Origin: Scatosoma sp048465415 | GTDB lineage: Bacteria > Bacillota > Clostridia > Christensenellales > Borkfalkiaceae | Assembly (NCBI GenBank): GCA_048465415.1 | Contig: DBFWLO010000024.1 | Location: 119,942 to 183,941 of the forward strand | Direction: 5' to 3' | DNA: 64,000 nucleotides | Shown: positions 24,071 through 32,246 of the stretch, piece after piece | Numbering within the stretch: position 1 is the stretch's first letter | How the letters are laid out: every line of letters starts with the position of its first letter | The notes under the pieces: model-generated | The model's database searches: none | Told to the model about the DNA's origin: nothing | What the model saw: the letters and a program-made list of their open reading frames with translations, nothing else | Program-made: the position numbers and the translations under genes

Positions 24071-25108
24071 CTATTTGATGAACATCGCGTCCCCGAAACT
24101 GAAAAAGCGGTACTGTTCTTCCACGGCGTGCCGATAGACGCTAAGGATTTCCTCCCGCCCCGTCATGCAAGCCACGAGCATGATCAAAGTGCTTTCGGGC
24201 AGATGAAAATTCGTGATCAGCGCGTCCACGCATTTCATGCGATAAGGCGGATAGAGAAAAATTTCCGTATCGCCGCTGCACGGCCGCACGAAGCCCCGTT
24301 CGTCCGCCACGCTTTCCAGCGTGCGCACCGACGTGGTGCCGACGGCGATCACCCGACGCCCCTCGCGTTTGGCCCGGTTGATGCGTTCCGCCGCCGCTTC
24401 TTCCACACGGTAAAATTCCGAGTGCATTTTATGGTCGGTGATGATCTCCTCGTTGACCGGCCGGAAGGTGCCCAGCCCCACGTGCAGAAGCACTTCGGCG
24501 ATTTCCACCCCTTTCCCTTGGATCTTTTGCAGGAGCTCTTCGGTAAAATGCAGCCCCGCCGTAGGCGCGGCCGCCGAGCCGTCGATCTTGCTGTAAACCG
24601 TGTTATATCGGGACTGATCGGCGAGCTTTTCCTTGATATAGGGCGGAAGGGGCATCGTGCCCACTTCCGAAAGAATATCCTCGAATACCCCGTCGAACTG
24701 AAATTCGACGATCCGCTCGCCCGAATCGGTGACGTCTTTGACGGTCAAAGCAAGGCGGTCGTTGATTTTCATAGACACGCCGACTTTGCCTTTTTTGCCG
24801 GGCTTCATCAGCACTTCCCATCTCGTGAGATCATGCCGCTTCAAAAGCAGTACTTCCACCAATCCGCCGTGCTCGGTGAGCGCGTACATGCGCGCGGGAA
24901 TGACCTTCGTATTATTGACGACGAGCAGGTCGCCGGCTTGAAGATAATCGACGACGTCGCGAAAGATCCTGTCCTCGATTTGCTTCGTCGTGCGGTCGTA
25001 AACGAGCAGGCGCGAGGAGTCGCGAGGCTCGACGGGCGTCTGCGCGATGCGTTCCTCGGGCAGATCGTAATAGAAATCGCTCTTCTTATATTGTATCTTT
25101 TCTTCCAT
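24071..25108 (-). CDS. queA: S-adenosylmethionine:tRNA ribosyltransferase-isomerase
   Basis: A 345-residue QueA with family signatures FYYDLPEERIAQTPVEPRD near the N-terminus, VNNTKVIPARMY, SAAAPTAGLHFTEELL and FLYPPYRMKCVDALITNFHLPEST near the C-terminus. It transfers the ribosyl part of SAM to preQ1 in tRNA, making epoxyqueuosine, which QueH (9503) then reduces. It follows ruvB by 40 bp, the common ruvAB-queA arrangement. Confidence 0.98.
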   Translation of the reverse strand: MEEKIQYKKSDFYYDLPEERIAQTPVEPRDSSRLLVYDRTTKQIEDRIFRDVVDYLQAGDLLVVNNTKVIPARMYALTEHGGLVEVLLLKRHDLTRWEVLMKPGKKGKVGVSMKINDRLALTVKDVTDSGERIVEFQFDGVFEDILSEVGTMPLPPYIKEKLADQSRYNTVYSKIDGSAAAPTAGLHFTEELLQKIQGKGVEIAEVLLHVGLGTFRPVNEEIITDHKMHSEFYRVEEAAAERINRAKREGRRVIAVGTTSVRTLESVADERGFVRPCSGDTEIFLYPPYRMKCVDALITNFHLPESTLIMLVACMTGREEILSVYRHAVEEQYRFFSFGDAMFIK

Positions 25109-25148
25109 AGTTTCCGCCTGTCTGCGGCGCGGGATTTCCCGCGCGTTC

Positions 25149-26204
25149 TTATTCCTCGGGATCGAACAGCCCGATCTGCCTTTTCGCCCGTTCGCCCGGT
25201 TGTACGCCCATGTGCCGATAGCCTTCTTTGAGGCAGATCCTGCCGCGCGGCGTACGCGCGATAAATCCGAGCTGCAACAGATAGGGTTCGTACACGTCCT
25301 CGATGGTGTTCACGTCCTCGTTGATCGTCGCCGCCAGCGTTTCTAAACCGGCGGGACCGCCGCCGAATTTTTCGATCAGCGCGCCGAGCAGATTGCGGTC
25401 GGTTTGGTCGAGTCCCAGCTCGTCGATTTCCAGCCGCCCGAGCGCGAATTTCGCGTCGGCAAGCGTCACTTCCCCGTTGCCGTTGACGGCGGCGAAATCC
25501 CGTACCCGCTTTAAAAGCCGGTTGGCGATCCGGGGGGTGCCGCGGCTGCGTTTGGCGATCTCCGCCGCCGCGTCCCGGTGAATGGCAATCCCCAGCGCGT
25601 CCGCGGAATGGGCGACGATCTTTTCCAGCTCCGCCGGCGTATATATTTCCAGGCGGTTGATGATGCCGAATCTGTCGCGAAGGGGGGAGGCGAGCATGCC
25701 CGCCCGCGTCGTCGCCCCGATCAGCGTAAATTTTTTCAAAGAAAACCGGATATTGCGCGCGGACGGGCCCTTGCCGACGATGATGTCGAGCGCGTAGTCC
25801 TCCATCGCGGAATAGAGAATCTCCTCGACCGAATGATTGAGTCGGTGGATCTCGTCGATAAAGAGCACGTCCCCCTCGTTCAAGTTGGTGAGAATCGCCG
25901 CCAGATCCCCGGAGCGTTCGATCGCGGGCCCGCTCGTGAGCTTGATCTGCACCCCCATTTCGTTGGCGATGATATGCGCGAGCGTCGTCTTGCCCAGCCC
26001 CGGCGGGCCGTATAAGAGCACGTGGTCGAGCGCTTCGCCCCGCTGTTTGGCGGCGGCGATGTATACGCCGAGGTTTTCCTTCACCTTCTCCTGTCCGACG
26101 TAATCGGCCATCGTTTTGGGACGGAGTGCGTTTTCCTCCGCGTCGTATTCGGTTTTGGTGCTCACCACTAAATTGTCGGAATCGTAATCTTCGTCCTCGA
26201 ACAT
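25149..26204 (-). CDS. ruvB: Holliday junction branch-migration helicase RuvB
   Basis: A 351-residue RuvB. Walker A is GPPGLGKTT at 66-74, Walker B is LFIDEIHRLN near 114-123, sensor I is the GATTRAGML region, and the C-terminal winged helix ends with RTPRGR. It drives branch migration as a hexameric ring with RuvA. It is separated from ruvA here by a CAT-like gene and a small ORF, which is unusual. Confidence 0.98.
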   Translation of the reverse strand: MFEDEDYDSDNLVVSTKTEYDAEENALRPKTMADYVGQEKVKENLGVYIAAAKQRGEALDHVLLYGPPGLGKTTLAHIIANEMGVQIKLTSGPAIERSGDLAAILTNLNEGDVLFIDEIHRLNHSVEEILYSAMEDYALDIIVGKGPSARNIRFSLKKFTLIGATTRAGMLASPLRDRFGIINRLEIYTPAELEKIVAHSADALGIAIHRDAAAEIAKRSRGTPRIANRLLKRVRDFAAVNGNGEVTLADAKFALGRLEIDELGLDQTDRNLLGALIEKFGGGPAGLETLAATINEDVNTIEDVYEPYLLQLGFIARTPRGRICLKEGYRHMGVQPGERAKRQIGLFDPEE

Positions 26205-26264
26205 TTCTTTTCTCCGTTATTTTTTTATCGCAAAGGCGCGGCAGGTTCGCCCGCGCGACGCACT

Positions 26265-26474
26265 TTATCCATCAATTTTATGAAACGTGACCGTCTGTTC
26301 TTTGAGGGATATTTTTCCCACTCGATAGCCGTATTCCGCAAGCTCTTTTTTATAATTCAAGAAAGAATGGTCGATCGGTATTCCCGCGATCGCCCGTATC
26401 TCTTCAAACGTGAGCCGGAAAGACGCGCTTTGCGTGCTTTGTACGTATTCCCATAAGGCGTTATACTTACTCAT
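26265..26474 (-). CDS. Small protein inserted in the ruv operon
   Basis: A 69-residue protein beginning MSKYNALWEYVQSTQ, with LTFEEIRAIAGIPIDHSF in the middle and YRVGKISLKEQTVTFHKI at the end. Many short Bacillota proteins share the MSKY..LWEY opening and an LTF.EIE...G motif, so it looks like a real family member of unknown role. It has the ribosome binding site GGAGGAGAAAA and lies between the CAT-like gene and ruvB. Confidence 0.7.
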   Translation of the reverse strand: MSKYNALWEYVQSTQSASFRLTFEEIRAIAGIPIDHSFLNYKKELAEYGYRVGKISLKEQTVTFHKIDG

Positions 26475-26502
26475 CTTTTTCTCCTCCGCTTTTCTCTTCC
26501 CT

Positions 26503-27138
26503 TTAACGCCATTGATCGATCAGCGCTTGTAATTCGTTGAAAAATCTGCATAAATGAAAACCGTCGGCCACGGCGTGATGGATATTCATCGTCAGCGGCA
26601 GAACGATCTTTTTCCCGTTTGCCTCGTATTTCCCCCACGTCACCACCGGGGCGAGGAATTTTCCCTCGTCGAAGACGTGCAGGTCAAAATGCTTGTATCT
26701 CACCCAGGGCAGACAGGACGCGTCGTAGAAATTCGGCGCCTGGTCGCCGGCGAAGCCGCGGACGTCTTTATACTTTTCCCCGTCGGCGAGATACCTTTCG
26801 TGAAATTTTGACAAATCTTCCGAATATTCGGTAATCAGTTTGGTGAAACTTTCTTCTTCCTCGTGAAAAACGGTATAGGAGGGAGAAATAAAATCCCAGC
26901 GGATCAGATCGCCGTTTTCGTCCCAGCCGTACTTAAACTCCTCGTGCGCGTTGATGACCTTCGATACGCACCACAGCATGACGGGATAAAATTTCAGACC
27001 GTGTTTTTTGGTATATCCGAGCAGCGGCGCCACGTCTATATCGACCGTCAGACTCATGACGATGCGCATTTTCCCTATATAAACTTTGAACAAATCCCCT
27101 CTGGTCCATTCGTTCAAATCCACTTTCGTACAGTTCAT
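26503..27138 (-). CDS. Chloramphenicol acetyltransferase-like protein
   Basis: A 211-residue CAT-family acyltransferase, normal length for the trimeric enzymes. The active-site motif HHAVADGFH is at 187-195 with the catalytic histidine, and the core strands PLTMNIHHAV and FISPSYTVFHEEEESFT match the family. Such proteins acetylate chloramphenicol or other hydroxylated compounds with acetyl-CoA. Whether this one gives resistance cannot be told, because many chromosomal homologues have other substrates. It starts 6 bp after the ruvA stop and so is co-transcribed with ruvC and ruvA. Confidence 0.88.
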   Translation of the reverse strand: MNCTKVDLNEWTRGDLFKVYIGKMRIVMSLTVDIDVAPLLGYTKKHGLKFYPVMLWCVSKVINAHEEFKYGWDENGDLIRWDFISPSYTVFHEEEESFTKLITEYSEDLSKFHERYLADGEKYKDVRGFAGDQAPNFYDASCLPWVRYKHFDLHVFDEGKFLAPVVTWGKYEANGKKIVLPLTMNIHHAVADGFHLCRFFNELQALIDQWR

Positions 27139-27144
27139 ATTTTC

Positions 27145-27759
27145 CTAAACGCCCGATTGCAGCGCTTTCATGATCACTTCCTCGGCGGTATTCGCGCCCG
27201 CTTCGTGCGCGCGCCGGACCGCGCGGATACTCTCCGCTCTCGCGAAGCCGAGTCCCATCAGCGCGGCCACCGCGTCCTCGTCCGCCGCCGACAGCCGGCC
27301 GTTTTCCGTCGTTTCGGCAGGCGCGCTCAGTCCGTCGCCGCCGGCGCTCATGATCTCCGCGGCGGAAATCTTGCCGTGCAGTTCGAGGATAATCTTCTCG
27401 GCGGTCTTTTTCCCAAGCCCTTTGACCGTGCTCAGCCGCTTGGCGTCGGCCGTCGCAACCGCGGCCGCAAACTCGTCCGCGCTCAGAGCGGAAAGTACGG
27501 CGATTCCCATTTTCGGGCCCACGCCCGAAACGGAAACGAGTTTCAAAAAGAGCTCTTTTTCCTTGACGGAAGCGAAGCCGAACAGCGTCATGCCGTCTTC
27601 TTTCACCTGTAAATAGGTATAGAGTTCCGCCGTATCGCCGCTGCCGATCTTTCGGAACGCGCCGCCCGAACAATATACTTCATAACCTACGCCGCCGACG
27701 TCCAAAATGACCGTTTCGGCCGTCGTCGTCAAAACCCTGCCCCTGAGATACGCTATCAC
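27145..27759 (-). CDS. ruvA: Holliday junction protein RuvA
   Basis: A 204-residue RuvA with an OB-fold N-terminal domain (MIAYLRGRVLTTTAETVILD), two helix-hairpin-helix motifs in the middle (VSGVGPKMGIAVLSAL, VKGLGKKTAEKIILEL) and a C-terminal UBA-like domain (AVAALMGLGFARAESIRAV) that contacts RuvB. It binds four-way junctions as a tetramer. It follows ruvC by 15 bp. Confidence 0.97.
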   Translation of the reverse strand: MIAYLRGRVLTTTAETVILDVGGVGYEVYCSGGAFRKIGSGDTAELYTYLQVKEDGMTLFGFASVKEKELFLKLVSVSGVGPKMGIAVLSALSADEFAAAVATADAKRLSTVKGLGKKTAEKIILELHGKISAAEIMSAGGDGLSAPAETTENGRLSAADEDAVAALMGLGFARAESIRAVRRAHEAGANTAEEVIMKALQSGV

Positions 27760-27774
27760 GCTTTTGCCTCCTCT

Positions 27775-28365
27775 TTAATTCTCGTGCGATTTTTTCTTTT
27801 CGTCGAGCTCCATCGCCGATTTGAAATAGCTGCCCGTCACGGCGTTTTTTCCCCTTGTGCGCGTACTGTTTTCCACCGAGAACAGGCCTCCGAAGCGGCT
27901 GGTGAAGGCGTGGCAGAGCGCGATGGCGAGCGCGTCCGCCGCGTCGTCCGGCCGGGGAACCGTTTTTAAACGCAGCAGGGAAGTCACCACCTGCTGGATC
28001 TGTTTTTTATCCGCGCGGCCGTAGCCCGTGAGCGCCTGTTTGATCTGCATGGGCGTATACTCGTAGAGGCGGCCGCATTTTTTGACGCAGGCGAGCATGG
28101 TAACGCCTCTCGCGTGCGCCACGGCGATGCCCGTGGTGATATTTTTAGAGAAGAACAATTCCTCCATCGCGATCTCTTCGGGAAGGAATTTGTCGATCAC
28201 TTTATTGACGCCCTCTTCGAGAATCGCGAGCCGGACGGGCAGAGTTTCCTCTTTGGGCGTGAGCACCACGCCGTAATCGACGGCGCGGCAGTTGCCGTTT
28301 TTATCCTTGTCCACCACGCCGTAGCCGAGCGTGGCGATGCCGGGATCGATGCCCAATATAATCAT
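27775..28365 (-). CDS. ruvC: Holliday junction resolvase RuvC
   Basis: A 196-residue RuvC, slightly longer than usual because of a charged C-terminal extension. Catalytic acids are visible: Asp7 in LGIDPGIATLG, a Glu in AMEELFFSKN (68 or 69), and the Asp pair in DDAADALAIA near residue 140. It cuts Holliday junctions symmetrically as a dimer. It heads the ruv operon and is divergent from argH. Confidence 0.97.
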   Translation of the reverse strand: MIILGIDPGIATLGYGVVDKDKNGNCRAVDYGVVLTPKEETLPVRLAILEEGVNKVIDKFLPEEIAMEELFFSKNITTGIAVAHARGVTMLACVKKCGRLYEYTPMQIKQALTGYGRADKKQIQQVVTSLLRLKTVPRPDDAADALAIALCHAFTSRFGGLFSVENSTRTRGKNAVTGSYFKSAMELDEKKKSHEN

Positions 28366-28393
28366 ATTTCCTCGCTTTGCGCCTTAAAAAGAC

Positions 28394-28422
28394 TTGATAA
28401 TTTCATCGAAAAATAGTAGAAT
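28394..28422 (+). promoter_or_regulatory. Promoter of argH
   Basis: TTGATA (28394-28399), 17 bp, TAGAAT (28417-28422), about 69 bp before the argH ATG. Confidence 0.55.
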
Positions 28423-28490
28423 GATTGTATCCTATTGTAACCCAATGCGCCGGAAAAGTCAAGTCAAATACACGGAGGGAGCTTCAAAAC

Positions 28491-29891
28491 ATGAAATTAT
28501 GGGAAGGAAGGTTCGCCGCGCCCACCGCGGCGGACGCGGACGCGTTCAACGAATCGCTTTCGTTCGATCAGAAACTCTATAAGGCGGATATCACCGCCTC
28601 GCTCGCGCACGCCGAAATGCTCGGCAGGTGCGGAATCATTTCCGAAGCCGACAGCGCGGCGATTCAGGCGGGGCTTCGCGGCATACTCGCCGGGATCGAA
28701 GCGGGAACGCTGCGGATCGAGGGGCAGGAGGACATTCACTCCTTCGTCGAAAACGAACTTGTCGCCCGCATCGGCGACGCCGGAAAACGTCTGCATACCG
28801 CGAGATCGAGAAACGACCAGGTCGCCACCGATTTCCGGCTTTACGCCCGTTCCTCGACCGGGGAAATGCTCCGGCTTTTAAAAGAGCTCATCTCTACCCT
28901 GGTGGGCTTATCGGAGAAAAACGTCCGGCATATCATGCCGGGATATACCCATCTTAGGAAAGCGCAGCCGATCAACTGCGCGCAGTATTTCAACGCCTAT
29001 GCGGAGATGTTCCTGCGCGACGCGGAGCGTTTCGCGGACGCGAGAAAGCGCATCGACGTCATGCCGCTGGGCAGCGGCGCGCTCGCGGGCACGAGTTATC
29101 CGATCGATCGGGAGATCACGCGTTCTCTGCTCGGATTTTCCGCGATTTCTCAAAATTCGCTCGACGCGGTGTCCGACCGCGATTTCGTCGCGGAATACCT
29201 CTTCGACTGTTCGCTGGCGATGGCGCATCTGTCGAGGCTCTGCGAGGACACGATCCTCTACACCTCGACGGAATTCGGATTCTGGGAAATGCCGGACGCC
29301 TATTCGACGGGTTCCTCCATCATGCCGCAGAAGAAAAATCCGGACATCTGCGAGCTCGTGCGGGGCAAGACGGGCCGCGTCTACGGGCATCTCACGGCGA
29401 TTCTGACGACGATCAAGGGACTTCCGCTCGCCTATAATAAGGATTTGCAGGAGGACAAGGAAGGATTCTTCGACGCGGAAAAAACCGTGCGGGATTGTCT
29501 CGCCATTTACGCGGAACTGCTCAAAGCCGTTACGCTCAACGTCCGCCGCATGGAAGAGGCGGCCGCGGAAGATTTTACCTCTGCGACCGACGTCGCCGAT
29601 TATCTCGCGAAAAAGGGCGTGCCCTTCCGCACCGCGCACGGCGTCGTCGGAAAGATCGTCCGCTATTGCCTCGAACGGGGAAAGACGCTGGAAACTCTTT
29701 CTTTGGAGGAATATAAGGCGCACAGCGACGCGTTTGAAGCGGATATCCTGCACACGGTGACGGCCCGCGCCTCCGCCGATTCCCGCGAAAGCGTCGGCGG
29801 CAGCAGCGTTTCCGCCGCCAAAGCGGGGATCAAAAGTCTCAAAGCGAGACTGAAAAAATTGCCCGGATTCTGCGAGGACGAACGAAACTGA
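28491..29891 (+). CDS. argH: Argininosuccinate lyase
   Basis: A 466-residue ArgH started at 28491, where MKLWEGRFA follows GGAGGGA; an upstream in-frame ATG adds residues with no family match. Fumarase/aspartase-superfamily motifs include LHTARSRNDQVATD, PGYTHLRKAQP and the catalytic-serine loop GSSIMPQKKNPD. It splits argininosuccinate into arginine and fumarate, the last step of arginine synthesis. argG is not next to it in this window. Confidence 0.97.
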   Translation: MKLWEGRFAAPTAADADAFNESLSFDQKLYKADITASLAHAEMLGRCGIISEADSAAIQAGLRGILAGIEAGTLRIEGQEDIHSFVENELVARIGDAGKRLHTARSRNDQVATDFRLYARSSTGEMLRLLKELISTLVGLSEKNVRHIMPGYTHLRKAQPINCAQYFNAYAEMFLRDAERFADARKRIDVMPLGSGALAGTSYPIDREITRSLLGFSAISQNSLDAVSDRDFVAEYLFDCSLAMAHLSRLCEDTILYTSTEFGFWEMPDAYSTGSSIMPQKKNPDICELVRGKTGRVYGHLTAILTTIKGLPLAYNKDLQEDKEGFFDAEKTVRDCLAIYAELLKAVTLNVRRMEEAAAEDFTSATDVADYLAKKGVPFRTAHGVVGKIVRYCLERGKTLETLSLEEYKAHSDAFEADILHTVTARASADSRESVGGSSVSAAKAGIKSLKARLKKLPGFCEDERN

Positions 29892-29913
29892 TTCTCAGAC
29901 AGTATGCGCGCTT

Positions 29914-29945
29914 TTTCCGGCCGTTCAGCGGCCGGAAATTTTTTT
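29914..29945 (+). terminator. Terminator after argH
   Basis: Stem TTTCCGGCCG (29914-29923) with CGGCCGGAAA (29929-29938), then seven T. Confidence 0.9.
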
Positions 29946-29993
29946 ATGAAAAAATTCTTTTCCGGGAAGCTCAAAAAACCTGGCACACCACGC

Positions 29994-30021
29994 TTGACAA
30001 AGCAAAAAGGTATGCTATAAT
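29994..30021 (+). promoter_or_regulatory. Promoter ahead of the leader ORF and ger genes
   Basis: TTGACA (29994-29999), 16 bp, TATAAT (30016-30021): a sigma-A style promoter, surprising because ger operons are usually read by forespore sigma-G. Confidence 0.7.
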
Positions 30022-30136
30022 AGATTCGCGACGGGGAAAAGGCGGGACGAAGGGCGTTTCGCCCAAACTGCGGGCACAAAAGCGCGACGGGTTTTGTACC
30101 CTTTCCGAAGAGCAGGTACAGGGAAGGAGCAAAAAC

Positions 30137-30400
30137 ATGACAACGATGGAAAAGCTCGTAAATTTCTTTCACGACAACGGCGCCGATATTCTCATTTTGG
30201 GACTTATCGGCAGACTTCTCTCCGCGCTCGTCAAAAAACTTTCGGCAAAGCGAACGCCGAAAGAACGGAGCGCAGCCAAAACAGGAACAAGGCAAGATAA
30301 GCGGAATCGCGCGTCTTCGGGCTTACGGACGCGGAGATGGAGATTCCCGCCCTTGCATAACAACAATCAAGGCCGTTCCCGAAATTTTGGGGAACGTTAA
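30137..30400 (+). CDS. Small leader protein before gerAA, possibly frameshifted
   Basis: The ATG at 30137 follows GGAAGGAGC. The 87-codon frame starts with a plausible small amphipathic/membrane protein (NGADILILGLIGRLLSALVKKLSAK, cited as ILILGLIGRLLSALVKK), but from about residue 55 it turns into an Arg-rich, unnatural sequence. One frame over, from 30301, the DNA reads AESRVFGLTDAEMEIPALA and stops at 30360, which looks more like a real C-terminus, so a one-base deletion near 30299 (or an assembly error) is possible. The original product would then be about 74 residues. The family is not recognised. Confidence 0.45.
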   Translation: MTTMEKLVNFFHDNGADILILGLIGRLLSALVKKLSAKRTPKERSAAKTGTRQDKRNRASSGLRTRRWRFPPLHNNNQGRSRNFGER

Positions 30401-30440
30401 CCTTTTCATCGGCGGAAGACTTTTTCCGCCGATGCTTTTT
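30374..30440 (+). terminator. Two stem-loops, the second terminator-like, directly before gerAA
   Basis: A first hairpin (GTTCCC/GGGAAC, 30375-30395) is followed by an 11-bp perfect stem CATCGGCGGAA (30407-30417) with TTCCGCCGATG (30424-30434) and TTTTT (30436-30440). It ends only a few bases before the gerAA frame, so transcripts from 29994 must pass it to express the receptor. Confidence 0.75.
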
Positions 30441-30445
30441 ATCTT

Positions 30446-32245
30446 TTGTCCGGCGCAAAACGCCCGCAAAAGATACATACTTTCCTCAAAAAGAAACATA
30501 CTCCCTATGTGGAAAAATTAACCGAAAACCTTCAAGAAAACGTAAAAAATATTAAATCGGTGCTGACGGCACAGGACATTCTCGTCTACGCTTTCCATAC
30601 GGGAGACGGAACGGAGTGCGCCGTCATCTATACCGACGGTATGGTGGACAAAGCGCTGCTCGGCGACCTCGCCGCGCGGCCCCTTTCCAAGCTCACAGCC
30701 TCCGAGCCCGCGCCCGATACGACGGTCGCCGACGCCGTCGAGGAGGCGCAGCAGCGGACGGAAGGTTCCCCGGCCGACTCCGGCTCTTCCCAAAAGGGAC
30801 AGGGCTTAGAAAACGAGAAGGGCGGCAAGGAAAATTCCCCGAAAAAAAGCGCTCAAAAGGAAAGCGCCCGACAAGAAAACACGCAGAAAGAAAACGACGC
30901 GGCGCAGCGGGACGACGCATCGTCCGCGAACCGGCCGAAGGGACGTGAATCGGACAAAGACGGACAATCCAAAAAGCCCGCGCTCACTCTCGAAGCCGTC
31001 AAGCAGACTTTGCTCTTTCCCGAACTGAAAGAGGAAACGGAGCTGAAAAAAATCTTCCAGGAGATACTCGACGGCAACAGTCTTCTGCTCGTCGACGGGA
31101 TCGCGGAAGGTCTGATCGTCGGCGCGAAACTGCTGCCGACGCGGGCGGTGATGGAACCGCCCACCGACATCGCCGTCAAAGGCCCCCGAGAAGGATTTAT
31201 CGAGGACATCAAGACGAATATGGCGCTGGTGAGAAAGCGGCTGAAAACCCCCGAACTCCAATTCGAGCTCACGCGGGTGGGCAGACGCTCCGCCACCAAT
31301 GTGGCGGTGTGCTATATCGCGGGTACCTCCGATCCGAAAATTAAGGACGAAATTCTCAAACGTATCGAGGAGATCGACATCGACTGTATTCCCGATTCTT
31401 CCTATATCGCCGATTTTATCGCGCCGAGAAAACATTCCTTGTTCCGCCAGGTGGGAACGACGGAGAAGCCGGATATTTTCGCGGCGAAGATCGCGGAGGG
31501 CAGAGTGGGGATTCTCGTAGACGGCTCCCCCATCGCCCTCACCGCGCCCTTTGTCCTCACCGAAGATTTTCAAAGCAGCGAGGACTATTTCGTCTCCCCT
31601 TTCATGGCGACCATCTTCCGCGCGATCCGCTTCTTTGCGGTAATCGTCGCACTCCTGCTGCCCGCCTTTTACGTCACTTCCCAGCTTTTTAAAATGCAGC
31701 TCATTCCTTTGGGGCTCATGCTTACCATCGCGAGCAGCATTCAGGGGCTTCCTTTATCGCCAAGTCTCGAAATGTTTTTGGTGCTGCTCGTCCTGGAAGT
31801 CCTCAAAGAAGCGAGTATCCGCATGCCGAAGTACGTCGGCATGGCCTTATCCGTCGTGGGCGCGCTGGTACTCGGCGAAGCGGCCGTGTCCGCGGGCTTC
31901 GTTTCCACGCCCGCGATCATCATCGTGGCCTTTTCGGGCATCTGTCTCTACACCGTGCCCAATTTCAACGAGACGGGCAGCGTTTTAAGATGGCTGTTTC
32001 TCATCGTATCGGGCAGTATCGGGCCCTTCGGGATCGTGCTTCTCATCGCGTTCCTCCTCTACTACCTGCTCAGCGCGGACGCGTTCGGCATGCCGCTGCT
32101 CGCGCCTTTCTCGCCGCTCGTGCCGCACGATCTCAAAGATTCGCTCGTCAAATACAATATGCAGAGCCTCAAAACCCGGCCGAAAATTTTCCGGTCCGAC
32201 AACAAGACGCGGCTGAAAACCGAACAAAACAAAGGAGAGAACTGA
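30446..32245 (+). CDS. gerAA: Spore germinant receptor subunit A (GerAA/SpoVAF family)
   Basis: A GerA-family A subunit. The hydrophilic N-terminal part begins near YVEKLTENLQENVKNIK and includes AVIYTDGMVDKALL. A charged low-complexity insert (Gln/Lys/Glu/Ser-rich, about residues 105-170) interrupts it before SLLLVDGIAEGLIVGAKLLP and PPTDIAVKGPREGFIEDIKTN, the family hallmark. Four to five membrane helices lie between about 390 and 560. The protein sits in the spore inner membrane and senses germinants with subunits B and C. The start is uncertain: the TTG at 30446 and GTG at 30509 both lack a ribosome binding site. Size from 30446 is 599 residues. Confidence 0.85.
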   Translation: MSGAKRPQKIHTFLKKKHTPYVEKLTENLQENVKNIKSVLTAQDILVYAFHTGDGTECAVIYTDGMVDKALLGDLAARPLSKLTASEPAPDTTVADAVEEAQQRTEGSPADSGSSQKGQGLENEKGGKENSPKKSAQKESARQENTQKENDAAQRDDASSANRPKGRESDKDGQSKKPALTLEAVKQTLLFPELKEETELKKIFQEILDGNSLLLVDGIAEGLIVGAKLLPTRAVMEPPTDIAVKGPREGFIEDIKTNMALVRKRLKTPELQFELTRVGRRSATNVAVCYIAGTSDPKIKDEILKRIEEIDIDCIPDSSYIADFIAPRKHSLFRQVGTTEKPDIFAAKIAEGRVGILVDGSPIALTAPFVLTEDFQSSEDYFVSPFMATIFRAIRFFAVIVALLLPAFYVTSQLFKMQLIPLGLMLTIASSIQGLPLSPSLEMFLVLLVLEVLKEASIRMPKYVGMALSVVGALVLGEAAVSAGFVSTPAIIIVAFSGICLYTVPNFNETGSVLRWLFLIVSGSIGPFGIVLLIAFLLYYLLSADAFGMPLLAPFSPLVPHDLKDSLVKYNMQSLKTRPKIFRSDNKTRLKTEQNKGEN

Positions 32246-32246
32246 T

